Source: Schlesneria sp. DSM 10557 (GTDB lineage: Bacteria; Planctomycetota; Planctomycetia; Planctomycetales; Planctomycetaceae). From it: a stretch of DNA of 64,000 nucleotides. The stretch is taken from contig NZ_CP124747.1 of the NCBI RefSeq assembly GCF_041860085.1, forward strand, positions 6,905,001 to 6,969,000, written 5' to 3'. The position numbers and the translations under genes were made by a program. The notes under the pieces are model-generated. The model worked only from the letters and a program-made list of their open reading frames with translations, was not told where the DNA came from and did no database searches. This document shows, piece after piece, positions 54,695 through 63,344 of this stretch. The first letter of the stretch is position 1. Every line of letters begins with the position of its first letter.

Positions 54695-55510
54695 TTGACT
54701 CGATTTGCACTGGAAGCCTGGGATTCAGGCCGCCTGACCGTGAATGGCGCGTTTGTACCATTGCTGCAGCGGCATGGCTGGACCACCTTCGCCCGCATCT
54801 GGGAAGAGACGGCCAACGCGGCGATCGCAAAAAACCTGCGGACCGACCGTGTCACGTTGTCGTTTTCCCTGAACGACGAGGGAGGCGAACGCAAGTTTTA
54901 CATCAAACGGCACTCGCGATCGTCATGGAAAGAATATGTCAAACCTTTGCTGCGTCTGACCTGGCCGATCCTCGGCGCGCGAAACGAGTGGAATGCGATT
55001 CTTGCCTTCCACGCGGCGAGAATTCCCACGATGGTTCCCGTCGCGCTGGGCGAATCGGGATCAAACTCCTTTCTTGTGACTGAGTCACTCGAGAACTGTG
55101 AAAAGCTCTCGCGACGATTCGCAGTGGACAGTGAATGGCCGGTGACACTCCCGGAACGGACTCAGATCCTTCGCAATGTCGCCCGGCTCGCCCGGCAGAT
55201 GCATTCGGAAGGAATGCATCACCAGGACTTTTACCTGGGACATCTGATGCAGTCCCGGTCTCAGCCTGAATTGATTCATATCATCGATCTGGGCAGGGTT
55301 CAGCGGCAACGACCGCTTGCCCAGCGATGGATTGTCAAGGACCTTGCTCAGCTCAATTTCTCGGCCGCAACGGCATCCACGCGGGAGCGACTTCAGTTCT
55401 TGAAAGGGTATCTCGATCGCCCGTTAAAAAGTTCCGACCGACGATTGATCTCGCAGATTGAAAGTAAAACCGCCTCAATCGCCCGGCATTCACGGAAGAA
55501 CAAACTCTGA
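54695..55510 (+). CDS. Lipopolysaccharide kinase (Kdo/WaaP)-family protein
   Basis: A 271-residue protein. KFYIKRHSRSSWKEYVKPLL (about 66-85) carries the ATP-binding Lys of a small kinase fold. GMHHQDFYLGHLM (about 171-183) is the catalytic loop with Asp, and IIDLGRVQRQ (about 194-203) the metal-binding DLG. The family includes WaaP heptose kinases and InaA. Such enzymes phosphorylate LPS core sugars, so the target could be the lipid A/LPS of the outer membrane, though planctomycete LPS is poorly described. No signal peptide. The start is TTG at 54695, with AAGGAC six bases upstream; there is no in-frame ATG upstream. A five-gene membrane operon begins 167 bases downstream. Confidence 0.8.
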   Translation: MTRFALEAWDSGRLTVNGAFVPLLQRHGWTTFARIWEETANAAIAKNLRTDRVTLSFSLNDEGGERKFYIKRHSRSSWKEYVKPLLRLTWPILGARNEWNAILAFHAARIPTMVPVALGESGSNSFLVTESLENCEKLSRRFAVDSEWPVTLPERTQILRNVARLARQMHSEGMHHQDFYLGHLMQSRSQPELIHIIDLGRVQRQRPLAQRWIVKDLAQLNFSAATASTRERLQFLKGYLDRPLKSSDRRLISQIESKTASIARHSRKNKL

Positions 55511-55677
55511 AACTGCCGGGACACGTTTGTTCCGAACATGCCACAGGGAACAGAGCCGGAACCTGCAGGCAGTGAGTCGTTGAGTGTTTGCCGCAAGTTC
55601 CATAGATGTCGATTGATGTATTCGGGTTGGTCTGAGACGATCTGAAAAAACGTGTTCCATAAGCGGATGAGACAAGC

Positions 55678-56805
55678 ATGGCTCAAGCGTACACTCCGGG
55701 ATTGTTAGTGTCACGCGGTCGGCATTGGCGATGCCGAAGGGTGCTGCCCGTCCCGGGTGATGTGGTCGTCAAAGTGGGGGATCACGTCAACGCGCAGGAC
55801 GTGGTCGCCAGGACCTTTCTGCCGGGCGATGCCATGCCTCTTAATCTCGCCAAGCGGCTCGGAGTTCTGCCGTCGGAACTCACCAGGGTGATGTTGTGTG
55901 AAGAGGGCGAAAAGGTGTCGCAGGGGCAGGCACTGGCGAAGTCCAAAGGCTTTTTCGGATTCTTTCAGTCCGATTTCCCTTCGCCGATGGGGGGGACGAT
56001 TGAGTCGATCTCGAAGGTGACGGGGCAAGTCATCCTGCGCGGCGAACCGATCGCTGTGCAAGTCCTCGCGCACCTGACTGGCGAAGTGACCGAGGTGATT
56101 CCGAATGAAGGTGTGGTCGTCGAAGCCGATGTGGCCGTCGTGCAGGGGATCTTCGGAATCGGGGGCGAAGCATACGGACACATAGAGCTTGTTGCCGATT
56201 CGCCTGACGAAGATCTTACGGAGGAATCGATCCAGCAGAAACATTGTGGTCGGATCGTTGTGGGTGGGAGACGGGTCACCGGTGAAGCCGTCCAGAAAGC
56301 GATTGCATTTGGAGTGACTGCGGTCATTGCCGGTGGGATCGATGATCACGACCTGCGTGAGATTCTCGGTTACGATCTGGGTGTCGCGGTCACCGGCACG
56401 GAGAAGCTGGGAATCACGGTCATCATTACCGAGGGGTTTGGCGACATCGCAATGGCTCGCCGGACATTCGAGCTGCTGAGTTCTCATGCGGGGCACTTCG
56501 CAAGCGTGAATGGCGCTACCCAAATTCGGGCGGGGGTGATGCGACCTGAAATCATTATCCCCCTCAAGAATCGACTGGAGGCCCCGTCCGGTGAAAAGAT
56601 GCAGGAAGGGGGACGTCTTGAGATTGGTTCGCCAATCCGCGTGATTCGCGAGCCGTACTTCGGTCTTCTTGGCAAGGTGACAAAGCTGCCGCACGAGCAG
56701 GTCAAACTGGCGTCTGAATCGTTCGCTCGAGTTGTTGAGGTGAGCCTCATGGATGGATCTGTCGTAACAGTCCCGCGTGCCAATGTCGAATTGATCGAGG
56801 GGTAA
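55678..56805 (+). CDS. Barrel-sandwich (lipoyl-like) protein, first gene of an uncharacterised membrane operon
   Basis: A 375-residue soluble protein. RRVLPVPGDVVVKVGDHVNAQDVVART (about 19-45) is a lipoyl/biotinyl-like half-motif; a second (EGEKVSQGQALAKSKG...PMGGTIESISKVTGQVILRGE) follows at about 80-125. No lipoyl-lysine DKA motif is present, so it is a barrel-sandwich hybrid like those in RnfC or HlyD proteins, not a carrier of lipoate. The middle part (about 185-300) is alpha/beta: CGRIVVGGRRVTGEAVQKAIAFGVTAVIAGGIDDHDL, then GYDLGVAVTGTEKLGITVIITEGFG. The C-terminus has a KOW-like beta motif (PYFGLLGKVTKLPHE). Function unknown. The next gene starts 3 bases after its stop. Confidence 0.72.
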   Translation: MAQAYTPGLLVSRGRHWRCRRVLPVPGDVVVKVGDHVNAQDVVARTFLPGDAMPLNLAKRLGVLPSELTRVMLCEEGEKVSQGQALAKSKGFFGFFQSDFPSPMGGTIESISKVTGQVILRGEPIAVQVLAHLTGEVTEVIPNEGVVVEADVAVVQGIFGIGGEAYGHIELVADSPDEDLTEESIQQKHCGRIVVGGRRVTGEAVQKAIAFGVTAVIAGGIDDHDLREILGYDLGVAVTGTEKLGITVIITEGFGDIAMARRTFELLSSHAGHFASVNGATQIRAGVMRPEIIIPLKNRLEAPSGEKMQEGGRLEIGSPIRVIREPYFGLLGKVTKLPHEQVKLASESFARVVEVSLMDGSVVTVPRANVELIEG

Positions 56806-56808
56806 GAC

Positions 56809-57861
56809 ATGGAAACCGTGAAAGAATTCCCTCGCCTCAAACAGCCTTCCCCTGGTCGGCGGCGACGAACGTTCGACCGACTGCCGCTTCGTTTCCTGCT
56901 GTTGCTGGGAAGCCTGCTGGCGACAGCACTGACAGGACTCGTCGCGACCCCGGTGCTGACAGCACAGGAATCCGTCGTCGAGACCGAAGAGACAGTTGAG
57001 GAGGTGGCAGAAGAGAATCCCCCTGCCGGGCAGCGACTGGTTGATCTTCCCAAAATTCCGTTTTTCTTTTTGACGGTCGGGATCTGCACGACGGTGATCG
57101 TCTGCACGGAACTGGCGCGACACGGTAGCCCGTTCTATGTCCGTCCGATAGCGGGTCTGCGAGCCATTGAAGAGGCCGTAGGGCGCTCGACCGAGATGGG
57201 ACGGCCCATGCTGTTCGTTCCGGGCATTCAGGACATCAACGAAATTGACACCGTCGCCGGGCTGACAGTCCTGTCGAGTGTGGCAAAGGTGGCGGCTGAG
57301 TATGACACGCCGCTGGAAGTTCCGACGACACGCGCACTCGTGATGACCGCAGCGAGGGAAGCCGTGCAGGGGGCCGCATTAGCTGCAGGCCGGCCCGACT
57401 ATTTCAACGAAGAGCATGTCTATTATGTCACTGACGAGCAGTTTGGTTACGTCGCATCGGTGTGTGGTTGGATGTATCGTGAGAAACCGGCTGCCTGCTT
57501 TTATCTCGGCAAGTTCTATGCAGAATCACTGATTCTCGCGGAGACGGGTAATGCCGTCGGTGCCATTCAAATCGCTGGCACTGCGGAGACGGCTCAACTT
57601 CCCTTCTTCGTCGCCGCATGTGACTACACGCTGCTGGGGGAGGAACTGTTTGCAGCTTCGGCCTACTTATCAGGTGAGCCTGCTCAACTCGGGATGCTGA
57701 AGGGACAGGATTTCGGGAAGCTGGCTGCGATTGTCCTGATCGTTGTCGGCAGCCTTCTGGCAACATGGGATTCGATTTCGCCTCGGCCCATGGAGGGAAC
57801 CGACTCCGCCGCGCATCGCCGGACGTACTGGATCACCGATCTCATTCTGAAGGGGGGCTGA
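56809..57861 (+). CDS. DUF6754-like membrane protein
   Basis: A 350-residue membrane protein. There is a hydrophobic N-terminal segment at about 27-50 (LRFLLLLGSLLATALTGLVA) with an acidic, Glu/Val-rich linker after it. A second helix, IPFFFLTVGICTTVIVCTEL, follows at about 83-102. A conserved soluble core (RPIAGLRAIEEAVGRSTEMGRPMLFVPGI) and a last helix near 304-322 complete it. The core resembles what is annotated as DUF6754, which has no known function; the match is by memory. It shares no catalytic motif I recognise. It lies between a barrel-sandwich protein and a third membrane protein that starts on its last base (TGATG). Confidence 0.72.
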   Translation: METVKEFPRLKQPSPGRRRRTFDRLPLRFLLLLGSLLATALTGLVATPVLTAQESVVETEETVEEVAEENPPAGQRLVDLPKIPFFFLTVGICTTVIVCTELARHGSPFYVRPIAGLRAIEEAVGRSTEMGRPMLFVPGIQDINEIDTVAGLTVLSSVAKVAAEYDTPLEVPTTRALVMTAAREAVQGAALAAGRPDYFNEEHVYYVTDEQFGYVASVCGWMYREKPAACFYLGKFYAESLILAETGNAVGAIQIAGTAETAQLPFFVAACDYTLLGEELFAASAYLSGEPAQLGMLKGQDFGKLAAIVLIVVGSLLATWDSISPRPMEGTDSAAHRRTYWITDLILKGG

Positions 57862-58571
57862 TGTCGAAGTTTATTCCCGTGCTGATCGCCGTCCTGGCAG
57901 GATGGGTGATGATGATTGCCTATTTTTCCCCTCGACTGTTGTCCTCGCGACAGCTTGCGGAAGAGTGGTACACGATCGTTGCCACCATCGCGATGCTGTT
58001 TGGCGGTGCCAATCTTTGTCTGCACCACTTGAAGAAAATTTCCGACCGTGAAGCGGGGTGGGGCTTTTCGGCGGTGACGCTGATCGCATTCACCGTGACG
58101 GTCGTTGTCGGTTTGCTGAAGGTGGGGGTCGTACCCGAGTCCGTCAAGTCGCTCAATCGACCCTGGTCGGGTCAATTTCAGCAGGAAGGAAGTGCCTTCT
58201 GGTGGATGTACGAGTACCTGTTCAGTCCTATCGTTGCGACGATGTTCGCCATGCTGGCGTTTTATGTTGCGTCCGCCGCATTTCGTGCTTTCCGAGCCAA
58301 GAATGTCGAAGCGGTGTTGCTGCTGGTCACGGCCCTGATTGTGCTGGTGGGGCAGACGAAAGATCGAGAGATCACGTCACTGTTTCTGCCTGCACCCTCA
58401 GACGGAACTGCACCGTACGTCCCGATCGGCGATCTGACAGAGTTCATTCGCAAGACCTTTGTGACTGCGGGACAGCGGGCGATCATGATCGGCGTCGCCT
58501 TAGGAGTTGTTGCAACCTCACTGCGAATCCTGCTGGGCCAGGATCGAACCTACCTGGGAGGGGATGAGTGA
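57861..58571 (+). CDS. Multi-pass membrane protein of the uncharacterised operon
   Basis: A 236-residue protein with about six hydrophobic segments (4-24, 41-56, 73-92, 117-140, 150-168, 200-222). There are no charged active-site motifs, and it is not a recognised transporter family. The start ATG at 57861 overlaps the last base of the DUF6754-like gene. It ends with a 4-base overlap (GTGA) with the next gene. A frame upstream from 57765 is not needed. The C-terminal helix is followed by RILLGQDRTYLGGDE. Confidence 0.7.
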   Translation: MSKFIPVLIAVLAGWVMMIAYFSPRLLSSRQLAEEWYTIVATIAMLFGGANLCLHHLKKISDREAGWGFSAVTLIAFTVTVVVGLLKVGVVPESVKSLNRPWSGQFQQEGSAFWWMYEYLFSPIVATMFAMLAFYVASAAFRAFRAKNVEAVLLLVTALIVLVGQTKDREITSLFLPAPSDGTAPYVPIGDLTEFIRKTFVTAGQRAIMIGVALGVVATSLRILLGQDRTYLGGDE

Positions 58572-59449
58572 CTTCCAAACTTCTGCAAAAGTTAAATTCA
58601 CTCGACCGTCGGTGGATCTTTCTGGCCATGGCGATCGCAGTCGCTGCTCCGATTCTGCTGCAGGTCGGATCTGATGAGACCCCGTCGACTCCGACGCGGC
58701 GTCTGTTCGACCAGGTCGAGGCATTGCCGGAAGGATCTCGCATCCTGATGGCTCTGGATTTTGATCCCAATTCATCGGCCGAGCTTTCGCCGATGGCATT
58801 GGCCTTCACCAGGCACTGCTGCCTGCGAAAGCACAAGGTCTTTTTCGTGACGTTGTGGGGCACGGCACTGCCGATGATTGACACGACAATCAAAAATGTG
58901 ATCCAGACAGAATTCGGGTCTGGAGACCACCCCTACCGCTACGGTGAAGACTATGTGAACCTCGGTTATCTGGCGGGGGAGGCGGTCGCCATCAATCAAC
59001 TGACATCAGATATCCGGAAAGCACGCTCACAAGACGTTCAGGGGAACAGCCTGGATGGTCTTCCCATCATGAACGGAGTGACAAGCCTGAAGGATATGCA
59101 ATTGATCATCAATACGTCGGGTGGCTTCCCCGGTGCGAAAGAATGGGTGCAATATGCGGGAACGCCACATGGGATCCCACTGGCGGCGGGTTGCACCGGT
59201 GTTCAATCAACCCAGATGTTTCCTTACTACCCCGACCAACTGATCGGCCTGGTGACCGGGATCCGGGGGGCCAACGAGTATGAAACGATGCTGGCTGCCA
59301 AGGCTCCAGTCCCTTACGCAGAGATGAGAATGCGTCCCGCCAGTCTCCGCGGCGGTCCTCAGCGATGGGCTCATCGCCTGATGATCGCTCTGATCGTGTT
59401 GGGAAATGGAATCCACTTTGCAAATCGCTATTCAAGGAGGGCAAATTGA
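58568..59449 (+). CDS. Bitopic membrane protein with a large extracytoplasmic domain (uncharacterised operon)
   Basis: A 293-residue protein. One N-terminal helix (about 15-34, WIFLAMAIAVAAPILLQVG) is followed by a domain of about 215 residues and a final helix (about 268-286, HRLMIALIVLGNGIHFANRY). The domain has an alpha/beta look: RILMALDFDPNSSAELSPMA, HKVFFVTLWGTALPMIDTT, YVNLGYLAGEAVAIN, and a Gly-rich segment IINTSGGFPGAKEW. No catalytic residues can be named. It starts with GTG inside the preceding stop (GTGA) and ends overlapping the next start (TTGA). The tight coupling argues that the products work in one complex. Confidence 0.7.
   Translation: MTSKLLQKLNSLDRRWIFLAMAIAVAAPILLQVGSDETPSTPTRRLFDQVEALPEGSRILMALDFDPNSSAELSPMALAFTRHCCLRKHKVFFVTLWGTALPMIDTTIKNVIQTEFGSGDHPYRYGEDYVNLGYLAGEAVAINQLTSDIRKARSQDVQGNSLDGLPIMNGVTSLKDMQLIINTSGGFPGAKEWVQYAGTPHGIPLAAGCTGVQSTQMFPYYPDQLIGLVTGIRGANEYETMLAAKAPVPYAEMRMRPASLRGGPQRWAHRLMIALIVLGNGIHFANRYSRRAN
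59434..59440 (+). promoter_or_regulatory. Strong Shine-Dalgarno for the TTG start at 59446
   Basis: AAGGAGG at 59434-59440, five bases before TTG at 59446. It fixes a non-ATG start that overlaps the upstream stop by four bases. Confidence 0.6.
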
Positions 59450-60387
59450 ATCATCGCGAAACTGCAATCTGGACATTTCTTTTTCTGGCGGGGGGATTGG
59501 CGCTGGTCGTTCGAGCCGTCTACTCCGAAGCGGGAGTCGGTCAGAAGTATGTTGTCCCGGTCGAGGTCGTCGGGCAGATCAATCCCGGAACTCAAGACAT
59601 TATCCCCGTGGAGGCAGGCGAGGCTGTCGACTCGGGAAACATGGTAAAAAGTGTCCGGTATGACAAAGCGGCGAAAGATCAGGTCAATGCGGTGTGGAGT
59701 CCATCCCGGACGATTGGCGTCTGGACAGCGGCCCTGCTGACGCTCTGCATTTTCTCGTACCTCTACCGGGACAATCTTTTTTACAAGCTCGCAGAGTCGA
59801 TCATTGTCGGAGTTTCTGCAGGGTACTGGATCGTACTGAATTTCTGGGAAGTGCTGGTTGCCAAGGTTCTCGTTAAACTGGCACCGGACGTGGCGTCCTA
59901 CGCTTTCGTACCCGACATCCCAGTGAAAACTCTGCCGGATTATGGCTATGTGATCCCGGTCATTCTGGGGGGCCTCGTATTCTGCCGCTGGATCCCCAAG
60001 CTCACTTGGTTAGGACGCTGGCCGCTTGCCTTCGTTGTGGGAACAACGGCGGGACTGAAACTGCTGCTGTTCCTGAACGCGGATTTTGTTCAGCAGGTTC
60101 GCAGCACGATTCTGCCGCTGATCGTGTTTTCTGAACAGGGTGCATTTGATTGGAAACAATCTGTTCAGAATGCTGTAATCGTCGTGAGTGTTGTCGCCAG
60201 TTTGTGCTACTTCTACTTTTCCGTTGAGCATAAGGGACTGTTTGGACGTCTGTCCCGCTTTGGGATTTGGGTTCTGATGATCAGCTTCGGTGCTTCATTT
60301 GCCCTGACCGTGATGGGACGAATCACACTGCTGACGATGCGGTTGCAGTTCCTGTTCGATGATTGGCTTGGTTTCGTCAAAATGTAA
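59446..60387 (+). CDS. Multi-pass membrane protein, last gene of the uncharacterised operon
   Basis: A 313-residue protein from the TTG at 59446 (translated Met-Asn-His-Arg-Glu). Hydrophobic segments occur at about 7-24, 91-109, 117-145, 167-188, 200-220, 245-262 and 270-295, so about seven helices. A first extracytoplasmic loop (about 25-90) includes YVVPVEVVGQINPGTQDIIP. No recognised transporter signature is present. The strong ribosome site at 59434-59440 supports the TTG start. A DinB-like gene starts 23 bases after its stop. Confidence 0.7.
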   Translation: MNHRETAIWTFLFLAGGLALVVRAVYSEAGVGQKYVVPVEVVGQINPGTQDIIPVEAGEAVDSGNMVKSVRYDKAAKDQVNAVWSPSRTIGVWTAALLTLCIFSYLYRDNLFYKLAESIIVGVSAGYWIVLNFWEVLVAKVLVKLAPDVASYAFVPDIPVKTLPDYGYVIPVILGGLVFCRWIPKLTWLGRWPLAFVVGTTAGLKLLLFLNADFVQQVRSTILPLIVFSEQGAFDWKQSVQNAVIVVSVVASLCYFYFSVEHKGLFGRLSRFGIWVLMISFGASFALTVMGRITLLTMRLQFLFDDWLGFVKM

Positions 60388-60410
60388 CTTCATGGAGAAA
60401 AGTGACCGCT

Positions 60411-60893
60411 ATGAATGGTCGAGAAGCGCTGAAACTGTCAATCAATATGGCGAAGTTTGTCTGCATGGGGTACCTCGGTGACTTGACCGAGGAGGAACTG
60501 ATGAAACGCCCCTGTGAAGGGTGTAATCACATCAAGTGGCAACTGGGGCACTTGATCTCGTCAGAGCATTCGATGATTTCGGGGATCGCTCCGGGGTCAA
60601 TGCCAGAGCTGCCTGCGGGGTTTGCAGAGAAATACACCAAAGAAACTGCGAAGAGCGATAACCCGGCTGACTTCCATTCCAAGGAGCAATTGCTCTCGAC
60701 GTTTGAGTCTGTCCGCGCAGCAACCCTGGCCGCTCTGGATAAGATCACAGATGCGGATCTGGATAAGCCAACGGGAGTCCACTACGCGGAGACCGTCGGT
60801 GCGATGTACGAACTTCAGGGAAGTCACTGGCTGATGCACTCGGGTCAGTGGGCCGTGGTTCGCCGTCAGTGCGGACGTGCCCCGCTATTTTGA
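60411..60893 (+). CDS. DinB-like four-helix-bundle protein
   Basis: A 160-residue protein of the DinB/YfiT superfamily. The three His positions of the metal site are in the expected order: KWQLGHL (about residue 48), then HWLMHSGQW (about 142-150) with the H-x3-H pattern. The family includes thiol transferases and metal-dependent hydrolases, and no specific activity can be given. The frame opens at 60363; the ATG at 60411 with GGAGAA upstream fits a normal N-terminus. It lies 23 bases after the membrane operon and could share its transcript. Its stop overlaps the convergent histidine kinase stop by nine bases. Confidence 0.8.
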   Translation: MNGREALKLSINMAKFVCMGYLGDLTEEELMKRPCEGCNHIKWQLGHLISSEHSMISGIAPGSMPELPAGFAEKYTKETAKSDNPADFHSKEQLLSTFESVRAATLAALDKITDADLDKPTGVHYAETVGAMYELQGSHWLMHSGQWAVVRRQCGRAPLF

Positions 60894-62354
60894 TGCGAGT
60901 TCCCGGTGGGACATGGAAGGCGTTTCGGGTGCAGCGTGCGGAGCCTCGGCTGCTCGAAGCTGCACCGTAAACGTACTTCCCTGTCCTACCTGACTGTCGA
61001 CTTTGATGCTTCCGCCGAAGAGTTGGCAGAGGTGTTTGACAATCGAGAGACCCAGGCCCGTTCCACCGACTTCACGAGAACGGGCGCGATCAACCCGGTA
61101 GAACCTTTCGAAAATCCGGGTCTGGTACTCTTGTGCAATACCAACGCCTTTGTCCTTGAATTCCAGATAGATCCACTCTGCATCGCGTCGCGACTCGACA
61201 GAAACGACGCCACCCGGCAATGAATAATTAATTGCGTTGCTGATCAGGTTGTCGACGATGGTACGCAAACCTTCCGCATCCGCCTGAGCCCAAACTTCAT
61301 TCTCAGTGCAGGATGTTGTCAGCGTCAGTTGTTTGGCCTGGGCGATCGTGAGATGGGCATCCGTGCTGGCTTTCAAGATGGCGTTGGCTTCGACGGAATC
61401 AACGTTGAATACGTGCTCACCAGATTCAAGACGTGCCAGCTCCAGCAGGTCCTGTATCAGATCGCTGAGTCGTCCTGACTGCTCAAAGATCCGTGTAACG
61501 AAAGTTCTTCCGAAATTAACGTCTTCCAGTGCGCCGTCGAGCAGCGTCTCTGCACACGCGGAAATGGTTGAGAGAGGAGTTTTGAGTTCGTGTGAGACGT
61601 TCGATACGAATTCTCGCCTCAGGTTTTCGAGTCTTCGCAAGTCGGTCACGTCGTGCAGGACGAGAACTGCTCCCGGGCAGGGGGTTCCCGGCAAACGTGA
61701 TGCAACTACAGCGACAATGGACTGTGTCCAGGGGACTTCAAATTCCATCCGCTGTTGATGCCGGTTTTCACTCAACGTCAGTCGGATGAGATCATGAATT
61801 TGTGGCAGGCGGATGGATTCCCAGGTACGGCGACCGACGACATCGAACGGTTTGAGGTTGAGCAGGGTAATGGCGGCCGTATTCGCCAGCAGGATCCGCT
61901 GGTCGGTGTCGATGGCGATCACGCCTTCGACCATGGCCTCCAGAATCGTCGCCAGTCGTTCATTCTCACGCGTGATCCGTTGTTGGGTCCGCTGTGATTC
62001 CGTCAGGCGGGTATCAACGCTTTGGACCATGTTATTGAAGGCATTCGCCAGACCGCTCAGTTCGTCGTCCGCTTCGAGAATGACCCGTTCGGGTAATCGG
62101 CCATTGGCCATTGTTTCGGCGGCGGATGTCAGTTCGACCAGCGACTCAATCGAGCGAGAAATGAGTTTGGCGGAGATTGTGACTCCCACCACCATCAGGA
62201 GCGCCGATGCGAAGAAGTATCGCCAGCGGAGCGTTGAAAGCCCCTCGACGGTCGAGGGAACAGAGAGACTCACCAGCCACAACAGGATGAGACCCAGTAG
62301 CCCGAATCCCATCATGCAGAGGATGATGCGTCGAAGAAGAGGCGATTGCAGCAT
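60885..62354 (-). CDS. PhoR-like sensor histidine kinase
   Basis: A 489-residue membrane sensor. Two N-terminal helices (about 8-29 and 44-62) are followed by a HAMP domain (SAAETMANGRLPERVILEADDELSGLANAFNNMV). A PAS domain (about 135-240) starts ILEAMVEGVIAIDTDQ. The HisKA dimerisation segment is FVSNVSHELKTPLSTISACAETLLDGA, with the phospho-accepting His about 257. The ATPase domain has NLISNAINYS (N box), DKGVGIAQEYQTRIFERFYR (G1/F box) and GGTGLGLSIVKHL (G2). It matches PhoR-type kinases that sense low phosphate. No response regulator gene is adjacent inside the window. The start has a neighbouring divergent promoter for a peroxiredoxin gene. Confidence 0.88.
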   Translation of the reverse strand: MLQSPLLRRIILCMMGFGLLGLILLWLVSLSVPSTVEGLSTLRWRYFFASALLMVVGVTISAKLISRSIESLVELTSAAETMANGRLPERVILEADDELSGLANAFNNMVQSVDTRLTESQRTQQRITRENERLATILEAMVEGVIAIDTDQRILLANTAAITLLNLKPFDVVGRRTWESIRLPQIHDLIRLTLSENRHQQRMEFEVPWTQSIVAVVASRLPGTPCPGAVLVLHDVTDLRRLENLRREFVSNVSHELKTPLSTISACAETLLDGALEDVNFGRTFVTRIFEQSGRLSDLIQDLLELARLESGEHVFNVDSVEANAILKASTDAHLTIAQAKQLTLTTSCTENEVWAQADAEGLRTIVDNLISNAINYSLPGGVVSVESRRDAEWIYLEFKDKGVGIAQEYQTRIFERFYRVDRARSREVGGTGLGLSIVKHLCQLFGGSIKVDSQVGQGSTFTVQLRAAEAPHAAPETPSMSHRELASK

Positions 62355-62368
62355 ACTTGATCCGTTGG

Positions 62369-62398
62369 TTGACGCTCGATTTCCGACCGACGTATGCT
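62369..62398 (+). promoter_or_regulatory. Candidate promoter for the peroxiredoxin gene
   Basis: TTGACG (62369-62374) and TATGCT (62393-62398) with an 18-base spacer. It is the best promoter-like match in the window and lies 15 bases from the histidine kinase start, so both genes may be read from this divergent region. Confidence 0.55.
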
Positions 62399-62522
62399 AG
62401 CGAACGTGCCCGAACGAGAAAATGCGCCCGATGCGATTCCAATGCGAAGAGAAGCGTTGAATCAGATCGGGAACGACCGATGTTTCGCACTTGTATTCCG
62501 CAAAATGAACAGGAAATTCGTG

Positions 62523-63116
62523 ATGAATCGAACTGTCTTCTCAGTCTGTGTTGGTCTGGCGCTGTTCTCCGGTTTTTCCAGCGTTCTGGCGGCTGAACCA
62601 GCGGTCAACCTCAAGGAGGGTGATGCGGCTCCCAGCTTCCAGGTGACCGATGACACGGGCAAAGAGTGGAAGTCGGAAGACCACTTCGGCAAGAAAATCG
62701 TTGTTGTCTATTTTTATCCCGCGGACATGACCGGGGGCTGCACGAAGCAAGCTTGCGGGTTTCGCGATGATATGAAGGAACTCGCTGACAAAGGGATCGA
62801 GGTGGTCGGCGTGAGTGGCGATTCGGTGAGAAATCATCAGCTGTTCAAGAAGGCTTATGACCTCAACTTTCCTCTGCTGGCTGATACAGAGGGTAAAGTG
62901 GCCCAGAAGTTTGGTGTCCCGGTGACGCCAGGTGAGAAAACCGTGAAGGCCACCATCGAGGGTAAGGAAGAAACACTGACGCGCACTGTCACCCCCGCGC
63001 GCTGGACGTTCGTGATCGACAAGTCTGGCAAAATCGCAGCGAAAAACACGATGGTCAAAGCTGCGGAAGACAGCAAGGCGATTCAGGAACTGATCCAGAC
63101 TCTCGAAAAGAAGTAA
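62523..63116 (+). CDS. Exported peroxiredoxin (BCP/PrxQ-like)
   Basis: A 197-residue protein from the ATG at 62523, with a signal peptide ending near VLAAEP. GDAAPSFQVTDDTGKEW begins the AhpC/TSA fold. The active site is GGCTKQACGFRD: the peroxidatic Cys is followed four residues later by a second Cys (C-x4-C), typical of PrxQ/BCP enzymes. A further signature is VVGVSGDSVRNHQLFKKAYDLNFPLLAD. It reduces peroxides using a thioredoxin-type donor, here outside the cytoplasm. AGGAAA lies six bases before the ATG. The frame extends to 62394, but the extra part is not needed. A long RNA leader of about 120 bases is implied by the promoter candidate. Confidence 0.88.
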   Translation: MNRTVFSVCVGLALFSGFSSVLAAEPAVNLKEGDAAPSFQVTDDTGKEWKSEDHFGKKIVVVYFYPADMTGGCTKQACGFRDDMKELADKGIEVVGVSGDSVRNHQLFKKAYDLNFPLLADTEGKVAQKFGVPVTPGEKTVKATIEGKEETLTRTVTPARWTFVIDKSGKIAAKNTMVKAAEDSKAIQELIQTLEKK

Positions 63117-63344
63117 CGCGGATCACCGCACTTCTTAGGCACTCCCGTGAAACGGGTCTGGATTGGATTGTCGCACAGGGTGAAACCGCTACAAGCCTCC
63201 TCAGTCCACGGCGGGTTCGCTGGTGGGGGTGTCTGGTCCCCCTGTCTCGGGATTCCGTTTGACAGCCAGATTTCCGAATGATTTGACAACTTTGCCTGGT
63301 ATTGCGCGCAGCTTGGTACGCTGCGTTTTCTAGTGGAGCATCTC

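Noticed and set aside
55711-57123. Minus-strand open frame of 470 codons
   Set aside because: It lies opposite the first two genes of the membrane operon, is rich in Arg, His and Gln typical of antisense reading, and has no recognisable domain.
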